DNA of 64,000 nt from Paracoccus amoyensis (GTDB lineage Bacteria; Pseudomonadota; Alphaproteobacteria; Rhodobacterales; Rhodobacteraceae), in the NCBI RefSeq assembly GCF_014490725.1, contig NZ_JACOQL010000004.1:372001-436000 (forward strand), written 5' to 3'. The translations under genes were made by a program, and so were the position numbers. Shown here piece after piece: positions 28,195 through 36,815 of this stretch (its first letter is position 1; the number at the start of each line of letters is the position of its first letter). The notes under the pieces were generated by a model. That model made no database searches. It had not been told where the DNA came from and was given only the letters and a program-made list of their open reading frames with translations.

Positions 28195-28950
28195 TTAATC
28201 ATTCTTGACCGCCCGCGCCAGCACCGCGACTGAAACAGATCCGGAACCGGCCTCCAAAAGCGCTTGTGTGGCCACAGACAGGGTCGCCCCCGAGGTCATG
28301 ACATCATCGACCAGCAGCACCCGGCGTCCCGCCACAAATGCGACATGACGCGGGTGGATTACAATCGCATCCCGCAGGTTTTCAAAGCGGTCGGCGACAC
28401 CGCGATGATCCTGCATTTGCGTGTGCTTTCGACGGATCAGCAGATCCGGGCGATGTTCAAGGTCACAGGTCCGCGACAGATGCGCAGACATCAATGCGGC
28501 CTGGTTGTACTTTCGCTTGAACAATCGCCGCAAATGAAGGGGAACCGGGGCAACGATCATGTCTGGCCGGATCAAGGGGCGCGCGGCGCTGGCAAGCCAA
28601 CCGGCCAAGGCGGGGGCCAGATCGGGCCGGTCGGAATGCTTCAATGACAAAACCAACTGGCGACCGATACCTGAATACACCAAAGCCGCCCGCCCGTTGG
28701 TCCATGGCCGCGCGATGGCAAGGCAGTCATCGCAGGTCAGTGCGGCATCCGCCGTCTGCGCCGCGCCATCATCCGGCAACGGTGCGCCGCAGCGATGGCA
28801 GCATGTGCCGGTAATGAAACGCGTATCCCGCCAGCAATCGTGGCAAAGATCGGCCTGCGTGGCGGTGGACGCGGTGACCGACGCGGCGCAGCCGAGGCAT
28901 TGCGGCGGATATATCAGATGCAGCACGCCTTTCATCGCCCCACGAAGCAT
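28195..28950 (-). CDS. comF: ComF family protein (phosphoribosyltransferase domain)
   Basis: About 251 residues from ATG 28950 (MLRGAMKGVLHLIYPPQC). The N-terminus has a double zinc ribbon (CLGC, CHDC, CCHRC, CDDC); the C-terminus is a type I PRTase fold with RVLLVDDVMTSGAT. In naturally competent bacteria ComF acts in DNA uptake; in Alphaproteobacteria the role is not settled. Upstream ATGs (28968, 28974) overlap the start of the divergent methyltransferase gene. Confidence 0.88.
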   Translation of the reverse strand: MLRGAMKGVLHLIYPPQCLGCAASVTASTATQADLCHDCWRDTRFITGTCCHRCGAPLPDDGAAQTADAALTCDDCLAIARPWTNGRAALVYSGIGRQLVLSLKHSDRPDLAPALAGWLASAARPLIRPDMIVAPVPLHLRRLFKRKYNQAALMSAHLSRTCDLEHRPDLLIRRKHTQMQDHRGVADRFENLRDAIVIHPRHVAFVAGRRVLLVDDVMTSGATLSVATQALLEAGSGSVSVAVLARAVKND

Positions 28951-28966
28951 CTTATGTTGCAGCCCC

Positions 28967-29806
28967 ATGAACACCCTCGCAGATAACGGCCGTCCGGCCT
29001 TTACCGACCGCGCCGCATTGCTGCGTCAACGGCAGCGGGCCTTGCGGTCGGGCTTTGTCGATATCTTCCATCGAATCGCAGCCGATGAGATTCACGATAG
29101 GCTGGCGGATGTTAACAGAACCTTTCTGAAGCCCGCCATCGTCACGGGTTTCCCGGATTTCTGGCAGGCCGAGTTTCCGAATGCGACCATCGTCAGCGAC
29201 GAGGCCGTGCTGGAACTTCAGCCGGGCAGCTATGATCTGGTCATTCACGCCATGGCGCTGCATTGGGCTGATGACCCGGTCGGACAGATTGTGCAATGCG
29301 CCCGTGCCTTGCAACCGGATGGATTGTTCATCGGCGTGATGTTCGGCGGGCAGACCCTGCAAGAGGCGCGGTCGGCCCTTGCCCAAGCTGAATCCGAAGT
29401 ATCGGGTGGCTTGTCGCCACGTATCCTGCCGATGGGCGAAATCCGCGACCTAGGTGCGTTGCTGAGCCGGGCCGGGCTGGCGCTGCCGGTCGCCGATCTG
29501 CTGCCCCAACGTGCCAGCTATCGTGATCTTCTGCATCTGGCGCGCGATCTGCGTGGCATGGGTGAGGGGAACGCCATGGCTGCCCGTCTGCGCCATCCTA
29601 CCAAAGCGCAGGTTTTTGCGCATGCAAACTCCATCATGGCCGCACATCATTCTGACCGCGACGATCCGTCCCGTGTCGCCGTAACCTTTGATCTGGTTTT
29701 CTTGACCGGATGGGCGCCCGCGCCAAATCAACAAAAACCGCTTCGTCCGGGCTCGGCACAGAAAAGCCTTGCAGACGCCCTGGAGGAGATCAGGAAGAAA
29801 ACATGA
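28967..29806 (+). CDS. BioC/NDUFAF5-like SAM-dependent methyltransferase
   Basis: 279 residues. FTDRAALLRQRQRAL at the N-terminus and YDLVIHAMALHWADDPVGQI, GGLSPRILPMGEIRDLGALL and PTKAQVFAHANSIM further on match the group that includes BioC and the mitochondrial complex I factor NDUFAF5. The usual SAM GxGxG loop is poorly conserved, so the exact reaction is uncertain. There is no clear ribosome site before ATG 28967. The stop overlaps hemH (ATGA), so the two are co-translated. Confidence 0.8.
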   Translation: MNTLADNGRPAFTDRAALLRQRQRALRSGFVDIFHRIAADEIHDRLADVNRTFLKPAIVTGFPDFWQAEFPNATIVSDEAVLELQPGSYDLVIHAMALHWADDPVGQIVQCARALQPDGLFIGVMFGGQTLQEARSALAQAESEVSGGLSPRILPMGEIRDLGALLSRAGLALPVADLLPQRASYRDLLHLARDLRGMGEGNAMAARLRHPTKAQVFAHANSIMAAHHSDRDDPSRVAVTFDLVFLTGWAPAPNQQKPLRPGSAQKSLADALEEIRKKT

Positions 29807-30840
29807 CGCCAGCCACCGCGCCCGCGAACCACCAGAAAATCAACGCCGCCAAAACCGGGATCCTGATTGCCAATCTGGGCACGCCGGATGGGTATGATTA
29901 TTGGTCGATGCGGCGCTATTTGAACGAATTCCTGTCGGATAAGCGTGTGATCGACCTGCCGGCCTGGAAATGGCAGCCGATCCTGCAGGGGATCATCCTG
30001 ACCAAGCGTCCCTTCAGTTCCGGCGAAAATTACAAGCTGATCTGGAATGAGGAAAAGGGTGAAAGCCCACTGATGACCATCACCCGCGATCAGGCTGATG
30101 CCCTTCGCATCCGCGCCCAACAGGAATGGGGCGATCAGGTGATGGTCGAGTTCTGCATGCGCTATGGTAATCCTTCAACCGAGGATGTGCTGGATCGTAT
30201 GGTCAAGGCAGGCTGCCGCCGGATCGTCTTTGTGCCACTGTATCCACAATATGCGGGCGCGACCTCGGCCACGGCGAATGACCAGCTTTTCCGGGCGTTG
30301 ATGAAGCAGACCTGGCAGCCCGCCGTCCGCACCATTGATCCTTATTTCGATCGCCCGGATTACATTGCCGCGCTGGCCGATTCCGTGCGCCGTGTGCTGG
30401 GCGACAAAAAACCGTCAAAGCTGGTCGCGTCCTATCACGGGATGCCAAGGCGTTATTTGGAGCAGGGCGACCCCTATCATTGTCATTGCCAGAAAACGAC
30501 GCGATTGCTGCAGCAGGCATTGGGGTGGGAAGATGGTATCATCGACACAAGTTTCCAATCCGTCTTCGGCCGCGAAGAATGGCTGCGCCCCTATACGGTC
30601 GAGCATGTGGCTGAACTGGCAAAGCAGGGGCACACGGATATTGCTGTGATTTCGCCCGCTTTTGCGTCCGATTGCATCGAAACGCTGGAAGAAATCAATG
30701 GCGAGATCCGCGAGAGTTTTGAACATGCGGGCGGTCAGGATTTCACCTATGTCCCGTGCCTGAATGACCATCCTTCGCATATCGAGGTGATCATGAATAT
30801 CCTGCGTGAAAACATCGGTGGCTGGGTGTCAAAGAGCTAA
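29803..30840 (+). CDS. hemH: Ferrochelatase
   Basis: 345 residues from ATG 29803, overlapping the methyltransferase stop. LIANLGTPDGYDYWSMRRYL, the active-site SYHGMPRRY (His ligand) and SPAFASDCIETLEEI are ferrochelatase signatures. It inserts Fe2+ into protoporphyrin IX, the last step of heme synthesis. The extra N-terminal segment of about 15 residues before the core is ordinary for this group. Confidence 0.96.
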   Translation: MTPATAPANHQKINAAKTGILIANLGTPDGYDYWSMRRYLNEFLSDKRVIDLPAWKWQPILQGIILTKRPFSSGENYKLIWNEEKGESPLMTITRDQADALRIRAQQEWGDQVMVEFCMRYGNPSTEDVLDRMVKAGCRRIVFVPLYPQYAGATSATANDQLFRALMKQTWQPAVRTIDPYFDRPDYIAALADSVRRVLGDKKPSKLVASYHGMPRRYLEQGDPYHCHCQKTTRLLQQALGWEDGIIDTSFQSVFGREEWLRPYTVEHVAELAKQGHTDIAVISPAFASDCIETLEEINGEIRESFEHAGGQDFTYVPCLNDHPSHIEVIMNILRENIGGWVSKS

Positions 30841-30865
30841 GTCTGCGCCCGTTTCTGTTGGTGCA

Positions 30866-30918
30866 CCGGGGGTTTCACACCCCCGGACCCCCGTGGGATA
30901 TTTCTGCCAAGATGAAGG
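30866..30918 (+). repeat. Intergenic hairpin repeat, copy B
   Basis: CCGGGGGT (30866-30873) pairs with ACCCCCGG (30879-30886), followed by ACCCCCGTGGGATATTT and a CCAAGATGAAGGG tail. This matches the plan of copy A at 11516. It lies between the convergent hemH and Lrp genes. From memory, repeats of this type are very common in Rhodobacteraceae. Confidence 0.7.
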
Positions 30919-30919
30919 G

Positions 30920-31381
30920 TTACACTGGCATCGCCGTGGTGTATTTCGTCTGACGCAGCACGAAATTCGTGACCGTTCCGCGGACGATGCCAAGGGCCAG
31001 CAGGCGGCGCATGATGAAATGCTCTAATCCTTCTGGGTCCGGGGCCACGATCTTTAGCAGGAAATCCGAGGTTCCGGTGATTGTTGCACATTCGATGACC
31101 TGATCTTCGGTTCGCACGAAGCTGTCGAATTTGCCGATCGAGGCCTCGGTATGGTCCAGCAGGGACACCTGCACATAGGCTATGGCATGCAAGCCTGCCT
31201 TGATGGGCGGCACGATGGCGACCTGTCGCGCGATATAGCCTTCGTCGATCAGCCGTTTGACCCGCCGCCATGCGGGTGAGGCCGACAGGCCGGTCTTTTC
31301 GGCCAGGGCTTGGGTCGACAGCGTCGAGTCGCGTTGGAGCAGCCTGAGAAGGTGGCGGTCTGTTTCGTCAAGGTCGGGCAA
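30920..31381 (-). CDS. Lrp/AsnC family transcriptional regulator
   Basis: 153 residues: N-terminal helix-turn-helix (LDETDRHLLRLLQRDSTLST, LAEKTGLSASPAWRRVKRL) and C-terminal RAM ligand domain (VIECATITGTSDFLLKIVAP). It is divergent from phhA with 117 bases between starts, so it very likely controls phenylalanine hydroxylase, with phenylalanine or tyrosine as possible ligand. This is inferred from context. Confidence 0.92.
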   Translation of the reverse strand: MPDLDETDRHLLRLLQRDSTLSTQALAEKTGLSASPAWRRVKRLIDEGYIARQVAIVPPIKAGLHAIAYVQVSLLDHTEASIGKFDSFVRTEDQVIECATITGTSDFLLKIVAPDPEGLEHFIMRRLLALGIVRGTVTNFVLRQTKYTTAMPV

Positions 31382-31498
31382 TATTTTTCCTTTGTTGTCG
31401 AAGCTATAGAAAAATTTACCAGATTATCTGTCGGAGCATCCCTCTGAGGCAAGAACTTCCGTTAAAATTCGGTAGAATATTGATGGGAGGACTGCGAC

Positions 31499-32290
31499 AT
31501 GCCAAAATCAACCGAATACGAGGCCAAAATACCGGATGGCGATGGCTTTATCAGCTATGACGCCGAAGAAAACGGGGTCTGGCACGATCTGATTACACGC
31601 CAATTGCCCGCCGTGCAGCAGCATATGGCGCGGCCTTATCTGAACGGCTTGCAGATATTGGACATGCCCGTGGAGCGTGTTCCGCAATGCTCCGACATTT
31701 CTGCTAAACTGTCGGCATTGACGGGCTGGAAGGTTGAGCCGGTTCCGGCGCTGATCGGTTTTGGAAAATTCTTTGGGATGCTGGCGGACAGGACATTTCC
31801 AGCCGCAAGTTTTATCCGCAAGCGCAAGCATTTCGACTACATCGAAGAGCCTGACATCTTCCACGAGATTTTCGGCCATACGCCGTTGCTGACCGACCCG
31901 GCCTTCGCGGCCTTCAGTCAGGCGATTGGTGAGGCGGGCACGCGTTGTGACAAGGCTGACTATAGCTGGCTGATCCGGCTATATTGGTTCAGCATCGAAT
32001 TTGGGTTGATGCGGGAAAACGGACGGCTGAAGGCGCTTGGTTCCGGGCTTGCAAGTTCAATCACAGAGCTGCCTTGGGCACTGTCGGACGGTCCCGAGCA
32101 CAGGCCATTCGATGTGATCGATATTCTGCGCACGCCTTACCGGATCGACATTCACCAGCCGGTTTACTTTGTGATCGACGATCTGCAGGATCTGTTTACA
32201 GCGGCCGAACGTGATCTGCTGGCCGACGTCGCGCAGGCGCGCAGCCTTGGCCTGCATGACCCGAAATATCCACCGAAAGAGGCTGCCTGA
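31499..32290 (+). CDS. phhA: Phenylalanine-4-hydroxylase
   Basis: 263 residues, monomeric bacterial type without the regulatory ACT domain. The iron ligands are in PDIFHEIFGHTPLL (two His) plus a Glu further on (YWFSIEFGLM). It hydroxylates phenylalanine to tyrosine using tetrahydrobiopterin or a related pterin and O2. GGGAGG lies 8 bases before the ATG. A possible -10 (TAGAAT, 31473-31478) is just upstream. The next gene recycles the pterin cofactor. Confidence 0.96.
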   Translation: MPKSTEYEAKIPDGDGFISYDAEENGVWHDLITRQLPAVQQHMARPYLNGLQILDMPVERVPQCSDISAKLSALTGWKVEPVPALIGFGKFFGMLADRTFPAASFIRKRKHFDYIEEPDIFHEIFGHTPLLTDPAFAAFSQAIGEAGTRCDKADYSWLIRLYWFSIEFGLMRENGRLKALGSGLASSITELPWALSDGPEHRPFDVIDILRTPYRIDIHQPVYFVIDDLQDLFTAAERDLLADVAQARSLGLHDPKYPPKEAA

Positions 32291-32640
32291 TGGGGGCGAC
32301 GATGACGACATCCGATCTGGCTGACAAGACCTGCGAACCCTGCCAGGGTGGCATGGCGGCCTATGACGCAGACGCGGCGCGGGCCATGATGGATCAGCTG
32401 AACGGCTGGATCCTGTCGGACGACGCCACGACTATTACCCGTCGTTTTGAATTCAAGGGCTTTGCGAAGGCGGTCGAGATGGCGAACCTGGCTGCGTGGT
32501 TGGGCAACAAGCAGGGGCATCATCCCGATATCAGTTTTGGTTGGGGGTATTGCCAGGTCAGGTTCACCACGCACGAGGCGGGCGGCCTGACAGAAAATGA
32601 TTTCATTTGCGCGGCTAAACTGAACGCGCTGGTTGCCTGA
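32290..32640 (+). CDS. phhB: 4a-hydroxytetrahydrobiopterin dehydratase
   Basis: 116 residues, overlapping the phhA stop by one base (TGATG). HHPDISFGWGYCQVRFTTHE carries the conserved His pair of pterin carbinolamine dehydratases. It dehydrates the 4a-carbinolamine made by PhhA. The N-terminal MGATMTTSDLADKTCEPCQGG is a common start; ATG 32302 is an alternative. Confidence 0.94.
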   Translation: MGATMTTSDLADKTCEPCQGGMAAYDADAARAMMDQLNGWILSDDATTITRRFEFKGFAKAVEMANLAAWLGNKQGHHPDISFGWGYCQVRFTTHEAGGLTENDFICAAKLNALVA

Positions 32641-32645
32641 CGAAA

Positions 32646-32680
32646 AAAGGCCCGTCCAGCTGTCTGGACGGGCCTATTAT
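32646..32680. terminator. Bidirectional intrinsic terminator
   Basis: AGGCCCGTCCAG (32648-32659) pairs perfectly with CTGGACGGGCCT (32664-32675) around CTGT. An A-run lies to the left and ATTATATTTT to the right. It closes phhAB (+) and the amine oxidase operon (-). Confidence 0.92.
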
Positions 32681-32694
32681 ATTTTGCGCGTGTT

Positions 32695-33180
32695 TCAGGG
32701 ACGAACGGCGGTCACTTCGATTTCGACCAGCCAGTTCGGGTTCACAAGGGCATCGACCACCATCGCCGAACGTGACGGCAGGTTCGGTTGTGCCTCTGTG
32801 CCGAAAAATTGCGTATAACCGTCCATGAAGCCGGAAAAATCAACGGCTTCACCTTCCGGGGCGACCAGGAATGCCTGCATCTTGACGACATCGCCCATGG
32901 TCAGGTCCATGCTTTCCAGTGTCGCCTGGATCGTGTTCAGCACGCTGACCGTCTGGGTTTCCATATTGCCCCATGCCTCGGGCGAGGCGGGATCAGCGGC
33001 CTCGTCCACGACTGATGGTACGACGCCGCTAAGGTGAACGGTGGTCTTGCCGCCGGGAATCTCAACCGCCTGCGAGATGGGGAAATCCGAATCCGGGATT
33101 GGATGGCGGATCACGTCTTGCGCAGAAGCGGCCAAGGGTGCGGTGATCAATGTGGCGGCGATTGCAAAGGATTTGAACAT
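32695..33180 (-). CDS. Periplasmic RidA/YjgF-family protein
   Basis: 161 residues from ATG 33180, with GAGGA upstream. A Sec signal peptide (MFKSFAIAATLITAPLAASA) is followed by a RidA fold. The conserved Arg sits in NLPSRSAMVVDAL and the Glu in WLVEIEVTAV, as in enzymes that hydrolyse reactive imines/enamines. Most RidA proteins are cytoplasmic; a signal peptide is unusual. It is the third gene of the minus-strand amine oxidase/cytochrome c operon, which suggests it hydrolyses the imine made by the oxidase. That role is inferred. Confidence 0.88.
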   Translation of the reverse strand: MFKSFAIAATLITAPLAASAQDVIRHPIPDSDFPISQAVEIPGGKTTVHLSGVVPSVVDEAADPASPEAWGNMETQTVSVLNTIQATLESMDLTMGDVVKMQAFLVAPEGEAVDFSGFMDGYTQFFGTEAQPNLPSRSAMVVDALVNPNWLVEIEVTAVRP

Positions 33181-33210
33181 TGTTTTCCTCATCTAGTGTC
33201 GATAGCTGGT

Positions 33211-33233
33211 GCAAGAGCCGGTCAGGCTCTTGC
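33211..33233. repeat. Intercistronic hairpin in the amine oxidase operon
   Basis: GCAAGAGCC (33211-33219) and GGCTCTTGC (33225-33233) form a perfect 9-bp stem with a 5-base loop between the cytochrome c and RidA genes. There is no T-run on the minus strand; it may stabilise upstream mRNA or reduce RidA expression. Confidence 0.6.
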
Positions 33234-33250
33234 TGCGTTCATGCGAGGGC

Positions 33251-33643
33251 TCAGCGCGATTGCGCGACATAGGCGGCGTCGGTTTCGCCTTCGAAATTAT
33301 TACCCAGATTATGGCGGATATAGTTCACCACCGATGCGATCTGCGCATCATCCAGATAGCTGCCCAAAGGTGGCATCGCTTTTTGGCCGTTGATGATCAG
33401 ATAGATCGGGTAATCCGCAGCCTCCAGATTGGCGTTGCCAGCCAGTGCCGGATAGGCGCCGGCGCCGATGGCACCCGCACCGTCGGGCATATGACAGCCC
33501 GAACAGATGGCGTTGTAAATCGCCTCTCCGTCCGTTTGGGGCAAGCGTTCCGAGGTGCCGCTTTGCACGAAGTCCTGTGCCGATGCAGCGCCCGACAGGG
33601 CAAGTGCGGCCGCAAAGACGGTCAGTGAGATATGACGTTTCAT
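33251..33643 (-). CDS. Class I cytochrome c, periplasmic
   Basis: 130 residues with a Sec signal peptide ending ASA-Q (residues 21-23). The single heme site is CSGCH (Cys 47, Cys 50, His 51); Met 90 in KAMPPLG is the likely sixth ligand. It starts 3 bases after the upstream amine oxidase stop, so the two are translationally linked. Its probable role is to accept electrons from that flavoenzyme and pass them to the respiratory chain. Confidence 0.93.
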   Translation of the reverse strand: MKRHISLTVFAAALALSGAASAQDFVQSGTSERLPQTDGEAIYNAICSGCHMPDGAGAIGAGAYPALAGNANLEAADYPIYLIINGQKAMPPLGSYLDDAQIASVVNYIRHNLGNNFEGETDAAYVAQSR

Positions 33644-33646
33644 GGC

Positions 33647-35260
33647 TCAGTTCCCTTCTGGTGCAGGTGCGGCGGCTTCTGCCCCGGTGACGGTGGCATG
33701 CAGACGCTTGACGGCATTCAGCGCGGACAGAATTGCACCTTCCTGCCATGCGGGCAGATCGGACATATGTTCGCCCGCCATCAGCGTGCGCTGATCCATC
33801 TTGACCGCGTCGGCATAGTTGGCGGCCTTGTCGTGCCAGATACCGTAACAGCCCAGCACCCATGGCACGCGATGCCATGCGACGGAAACGCCGTTCGAAT
33901 ATTCCTCGCGATATTGCGGGTGGATCTGCGAGCCGTATTCCAGCGCATGTTCGATCCGTTCTTCCGGGGCGATCGCGTTGAACTGATAGGATGCAGCGCC
34001 CCACGAATAGCAGCCCAGCAGGACGCCGGGGCCATCGCTGAAGAAATCGGACGAGGGATAGGAAATCAACGTGATCGGAAGATTGGTATAGCTGATGCCG
34101 CCAAAGATATGATCATCCTGTTCCCAGAAGCGCCGCTTGAACTCCAACCCGATCTTGATCGAGGTTTCGTAATAGACGCTGTCAATCGCGGACTGCATCT
34201 CGCCCGAGAAGTTGTTTTCGATCTGACCAAGGATCGAAAATGGGATGGTGCAGATGCAATAATCCGCCGTGACCGTTGTTTCTTCGGTGCCGCCATTGGC
34301 TGAGACATAGGTCGCCTCGACCCCGGTATCGGTGCCGTTGATGCGGATGACCTTGGCGTTATAGGTGACGATATCGCCGATTTCGCGGGCGAAGGCCTGG
34401 GCGATCATGTCCATGCCGCCAACGGGCTGGAAGATGGCCTGTTGGTGATCGATGGTTTCACCGACCAAAAGATCCTTCCACAAGCGACCTTGCACAATAT
34501 CCTTGAGCGAGATGATGTCCGAAGGTTCCGGTGCAGGGTCATCGCCACCGCCCGGTTCCACGGCCCAGCCACGATACAACGAAACGGCGTCAGATTTTAC
34601 ATATTCCAGATCGTCATTCAGCACGCCATAGGACTTCAACGACGTGACCAGCGCCTCGGCATCTTCCTCGGTCACAAGTTCGTCCAACTTGTCCTGATGC
34701 ACCGCCTTGGCCAACAATTCGGCGATCTGACCGCGATAGTCGGCCTGAATTTCGCGGAAACGCTGCGGTTTGCCTTCGAATGCCTCACTATTATGCAGAT
34801 AGGCGTAATAGTTTTGTTGGATAAACGGCTCCAACTTGACGCCGAATCTCTTGCAGTAATCCAGGACGGCGTGGTGATCGGTCGGAATACGCCATGGGCC
34901 GCCGTTCAGGTAATTCCCTTCGGCGAATTTCACGTCCTGCTTGAAATCACCCAACTCGGTATAGGTATCACCACCGCGCAGCGTCCAGCAGCGCCCGCCG
35001 GCCTTTTCGCGATATTCCAGAACCTGAACCTTGTAACCTGCCTTGCCCAATTCATAGGCCGCGGTCATGCCCGCCAAACCGGCACCCAGAATCAGAACCG
35101 AGGCGCCTTTGGGATCACCAGTCAGTTCCAGCGGCCCTTCGTAAGACGAGGTTCCCGCATAGCCCATGCCTGCCATCGCGGTATACATTGCTGACGCACC
35201 CGCCGCATAACCGACCATTGTCAGTAAGTGGCGACGCGTCATCCCAGCTGTGTTTTCCAT
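33647..35260 (-). CDS. Tat-exported flavin monoamine oxidase/dehydrogenase
   Basis: 537 residues. The N-terminus has a twin-arginine motif (TRRHLLT, Arg 9-10) and a hydrophobic stretch, so the folded FAD protein should reach the periplasm. The dinucleotide fold is VLILGAGLAGMTAAYELGKA with the following GGRCWTLRGG; the C-terminal FAD motif is MAGEHMSDLPAWQEGAI. These mark the flavin amine oxidase family (MAO, L-amino acid oxidase, nicotine oxidoreductase). The amine substrate is unknown. The downstream cytochrome c suggests a dehydrogenase using cytochrome c instead of O2, as reported for NicA2. Confidence 0.9.
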   Translation of the reverse strand: MENTAGMTRRHLLTMVGYAAGASAMYTAMAGMGYAGTSSYEGPLELTGDPKGASVLILGAGLAGMTAAYELGKAGYKVQVLEYREKAGGRCWTLRGGDTYTELGDFKQDVKFAEGNYLNGGPWRIPTDHHAVLDYCKRFGVKLEPFIQQNYYAYLHNSEAFEGKPQRFREIQADYRGQIAELLAKAVHQDKLDELVTEEDAEALVTSLKSYGVLNDDLEYVKSDAVSLYRGWAVEPGGGDDPAPEPSDIISLKDIVQGRLWKDLLVGETIDHQQAIFQPVGGMDMIAQAFAREIGDIVTYNAKVIRINGTDTGVEATYVSANGGTEETTVTADYCICTIPFSILGQIENNFSGEMQSAIDSVYYETSIKIGLEFKRRFWEQDDHIFGGISYTNLPITLISYPSSDFFSDGPGVLLGCYSWGAASYQFNAIAPEERIEHALEYGSQIHPQYREEYSNGVSVAWHRVPWVLGCYGIWHDKAANYADAVKMDQRTLMAGEHMSDLPAWQEGAILSALNAVKRLHATVTGAEAAAPAPEGN

Positions 35261-35354
35261 CGCGCCTCTCCCATGGTTGAGAGTGCAGTGGGCGCCTGTC
35301 AGGCAGGATTGTCAACCTGCACCGTATCAGCAGGTTACGGGTAGAAAGGAATAG

Positions 35355-35378
35355 AAAAGGGGCCAATCGGCCCCTTTC
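35355..35378 (-). terminator. Intrinsic terminator after the L,D-transpeptidase gene
   Basis: On the minus strand AAAGGGGCC and GGCCCCTTT form a 9-bp stem with a 4-base loop, followed by TCTATTCC. It lies 12 bases past the stop. Confidence 0.85.
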
Positions 35379-35389
35379 GTCATGCGGTG

Positions 35390-36040
35390 TCAGATGATCA
35401 AAACCTGCGTGCCGACTTTGGTCAGGCCAAACAGTTCCTTGATATGTTCGTTATACAGACCAATACAGCCGTTCGACGACTTGCGGCCGATCTTGCGCGT
35501 GTCATGCGTGCCATGGATGCGGTAATACTGCCAGCTTAGCCACAGGGCATGGGTGCCCATCGGGTTATCTGGTCCGGGTGGAACAAAGTCCGGCCAGGAC
35601 GGATTGCGGGCCTTCATTTCAGGGGTTGGTGCCCAGCTGGGGCCTTCGACCTTCTTGATGATTTCGGTCCGTCCAGTGCGGGTCAGATCTTTGCTGACCG
35701 GGATCGAGGACGGATAGACGCGATAGGTGTTCCCGTCCTCGGCCCAGAAATGCACGGCGCGCGAGGTCAGGTCGGCAAGAACCGCGCCATTCGTCAGATT
35801 GGAAAAATGCGGGCGCCAGTCCTGCGCATGCCAGCTGGAAATATTGTGGCGCTGATCGGATTGCGTCTCATATTGAACCGCGCCGGCGTCAGGTGTCGCC
35901 CCCGTGGTCGCGCCATAGATCGGCTGACCGGTATAGGGGTCGATTTGCTGCGCGACTGACGGCAGCGCCAGTCCAGCAGCCCCAAATGCAGCAGCCGTGC
36001 CAAGGAACGCGCGACGGTTGAGAGCAGGAGATTTGCTCAT
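35390..36040 (-). CDS. Exported L,D-transpeptidase (YkuD domain)
   Basis: 216 residues. The N-terminus LNRRAFLGTAAAFGAAGLAL is a Tat-type signal (RRAFLG). The YkuD catalytic motif is at the C-terminus: a His in RIHGTHD and, 16 residues later, SSNGCIGL with the nucleophile Cys. PDNPMGTHALWLSW is the usual upstream segment. It should make 3-3 cross-links or attach lipoproteins to peptidoglycan in the periplasm. It has its own terminator and is divergent from the CAP lipoprotein gene. Confidence 0.93.
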   Translation of the reverse strand: MSKSPALNRRAFLGTAAAFGAAGLALPSVAQQIDPYTGQPIYGATTGATPDAGAVQYETQSDQRHNISSWHAQDWRPHFSNLTNGAVLADLTSRAVHFWAEDGNTYRVYPSSIPVSKDLTRTGRTEIIKKVEGPSWAPTPEMKARNPSWPDFVPPGPDNPMGTHALWLSWQYYRIHGTHDTRKIGRKSSNGCIGLYNEHIKELFGLTKVGTQVLII

Positions 36041-36277
36041 CTTGAAAAGTCCTTCGTTCTGGATAGCCGCTCTTTTTGGGGGACGGCTTTGAATTACTGC
36101 GCCTCATGCAGCAGAATATATATACGCTGTCAGGGTCGTTCGGGCAATTCCGCGCCATATCAAACTGGTGTTAGCGGCGAAGATGTCACAGATAAAATTC
36201 TCACGCATTCTTTCGTTTGAAGGGCTGTGCGTGACCCTGTAAATCAGAGGCAATAAGAATATGAGGGATGGCGGTAA

Positions 36278-36793
36278 ATGCTGAATTTCAAGGTGATTGC
36301 GATTGTGTCGCTGTTGGGCCTGACGGCTTGCGCCCCGCGGACGTTGCCTCAACAGGCTGGCCCGGATGGTCAGGCACTGCCGGTGGCTTACCAGATCGAC
36401 GCCCGTGAATCGCAACAGATTCCCACACGTGTTTTGGGGCAGGTCAACACGCTGCGCGGCAATGTTGGCGCACCTCAGCTGATGCTGAACCCGCAGCTTT
36501 CGGCAGCGGCGCTGGCACATTCGCGGGATATGTCGGCGCAGAACCGTGCGTGGCATTGGGGGTCGGACGGGTCATCGCCGTTGGATCGTGCGCGTCGTCA
36601 GGGATATTCGGGCGGCATTGTGGGCGAGAATATCTCGGAAACCTATGAAAACGATGTTCAGACGCTAAGCGCGTGGATGGCGACGCGTGACACGCGCGAC
36701 ATTATCATGGACTCGACTGCGACAAATCTGGGCTTTGGCTGGTATCAGGAACCATCGGGCAAGATCTGGTGGACATTGCTGACCGGCAATTGA
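36278..36793 (+). CDS. CAP/SCP-domain lipoprotein
   Basis: 171 residues. The signal peptide ends in a lipobox-like LTAC (Cys 18). The CAP domain follows: QVNTLRGNVGAPQLMLNPQL, ALAHSRDMSAQNRAWHWGSD, GGIVGENISETYEND and LGFGWYQEPSGKIWWTLLTG. Its His/Glu set resembles CAP superfamily proteins. Bacterial members are secreted or lipidated proteins of mostly unknown function. It sits between two L,D-transpeptidase genes, pointing to an envelope role. Confidence 0.9.
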   Translation: MLNFKVIAIVSLLGLTACAPRTLPQQAGPDGQALPVAYQIDARESQQIPTRVLGQVNTLRGNVGAPQLMLNPQLSAAALAHSRDMSAQNRAWHWGSDGSSPLDRARRQGYSGGIVGENISETYENDVQTLSAWMATRDTRDIIMDSTATNLGFGWYQEPSGKIWWTLLTGN

Positions 36794-36815
36794 CCGGGGC
36801 GGTTTATAAACAACG

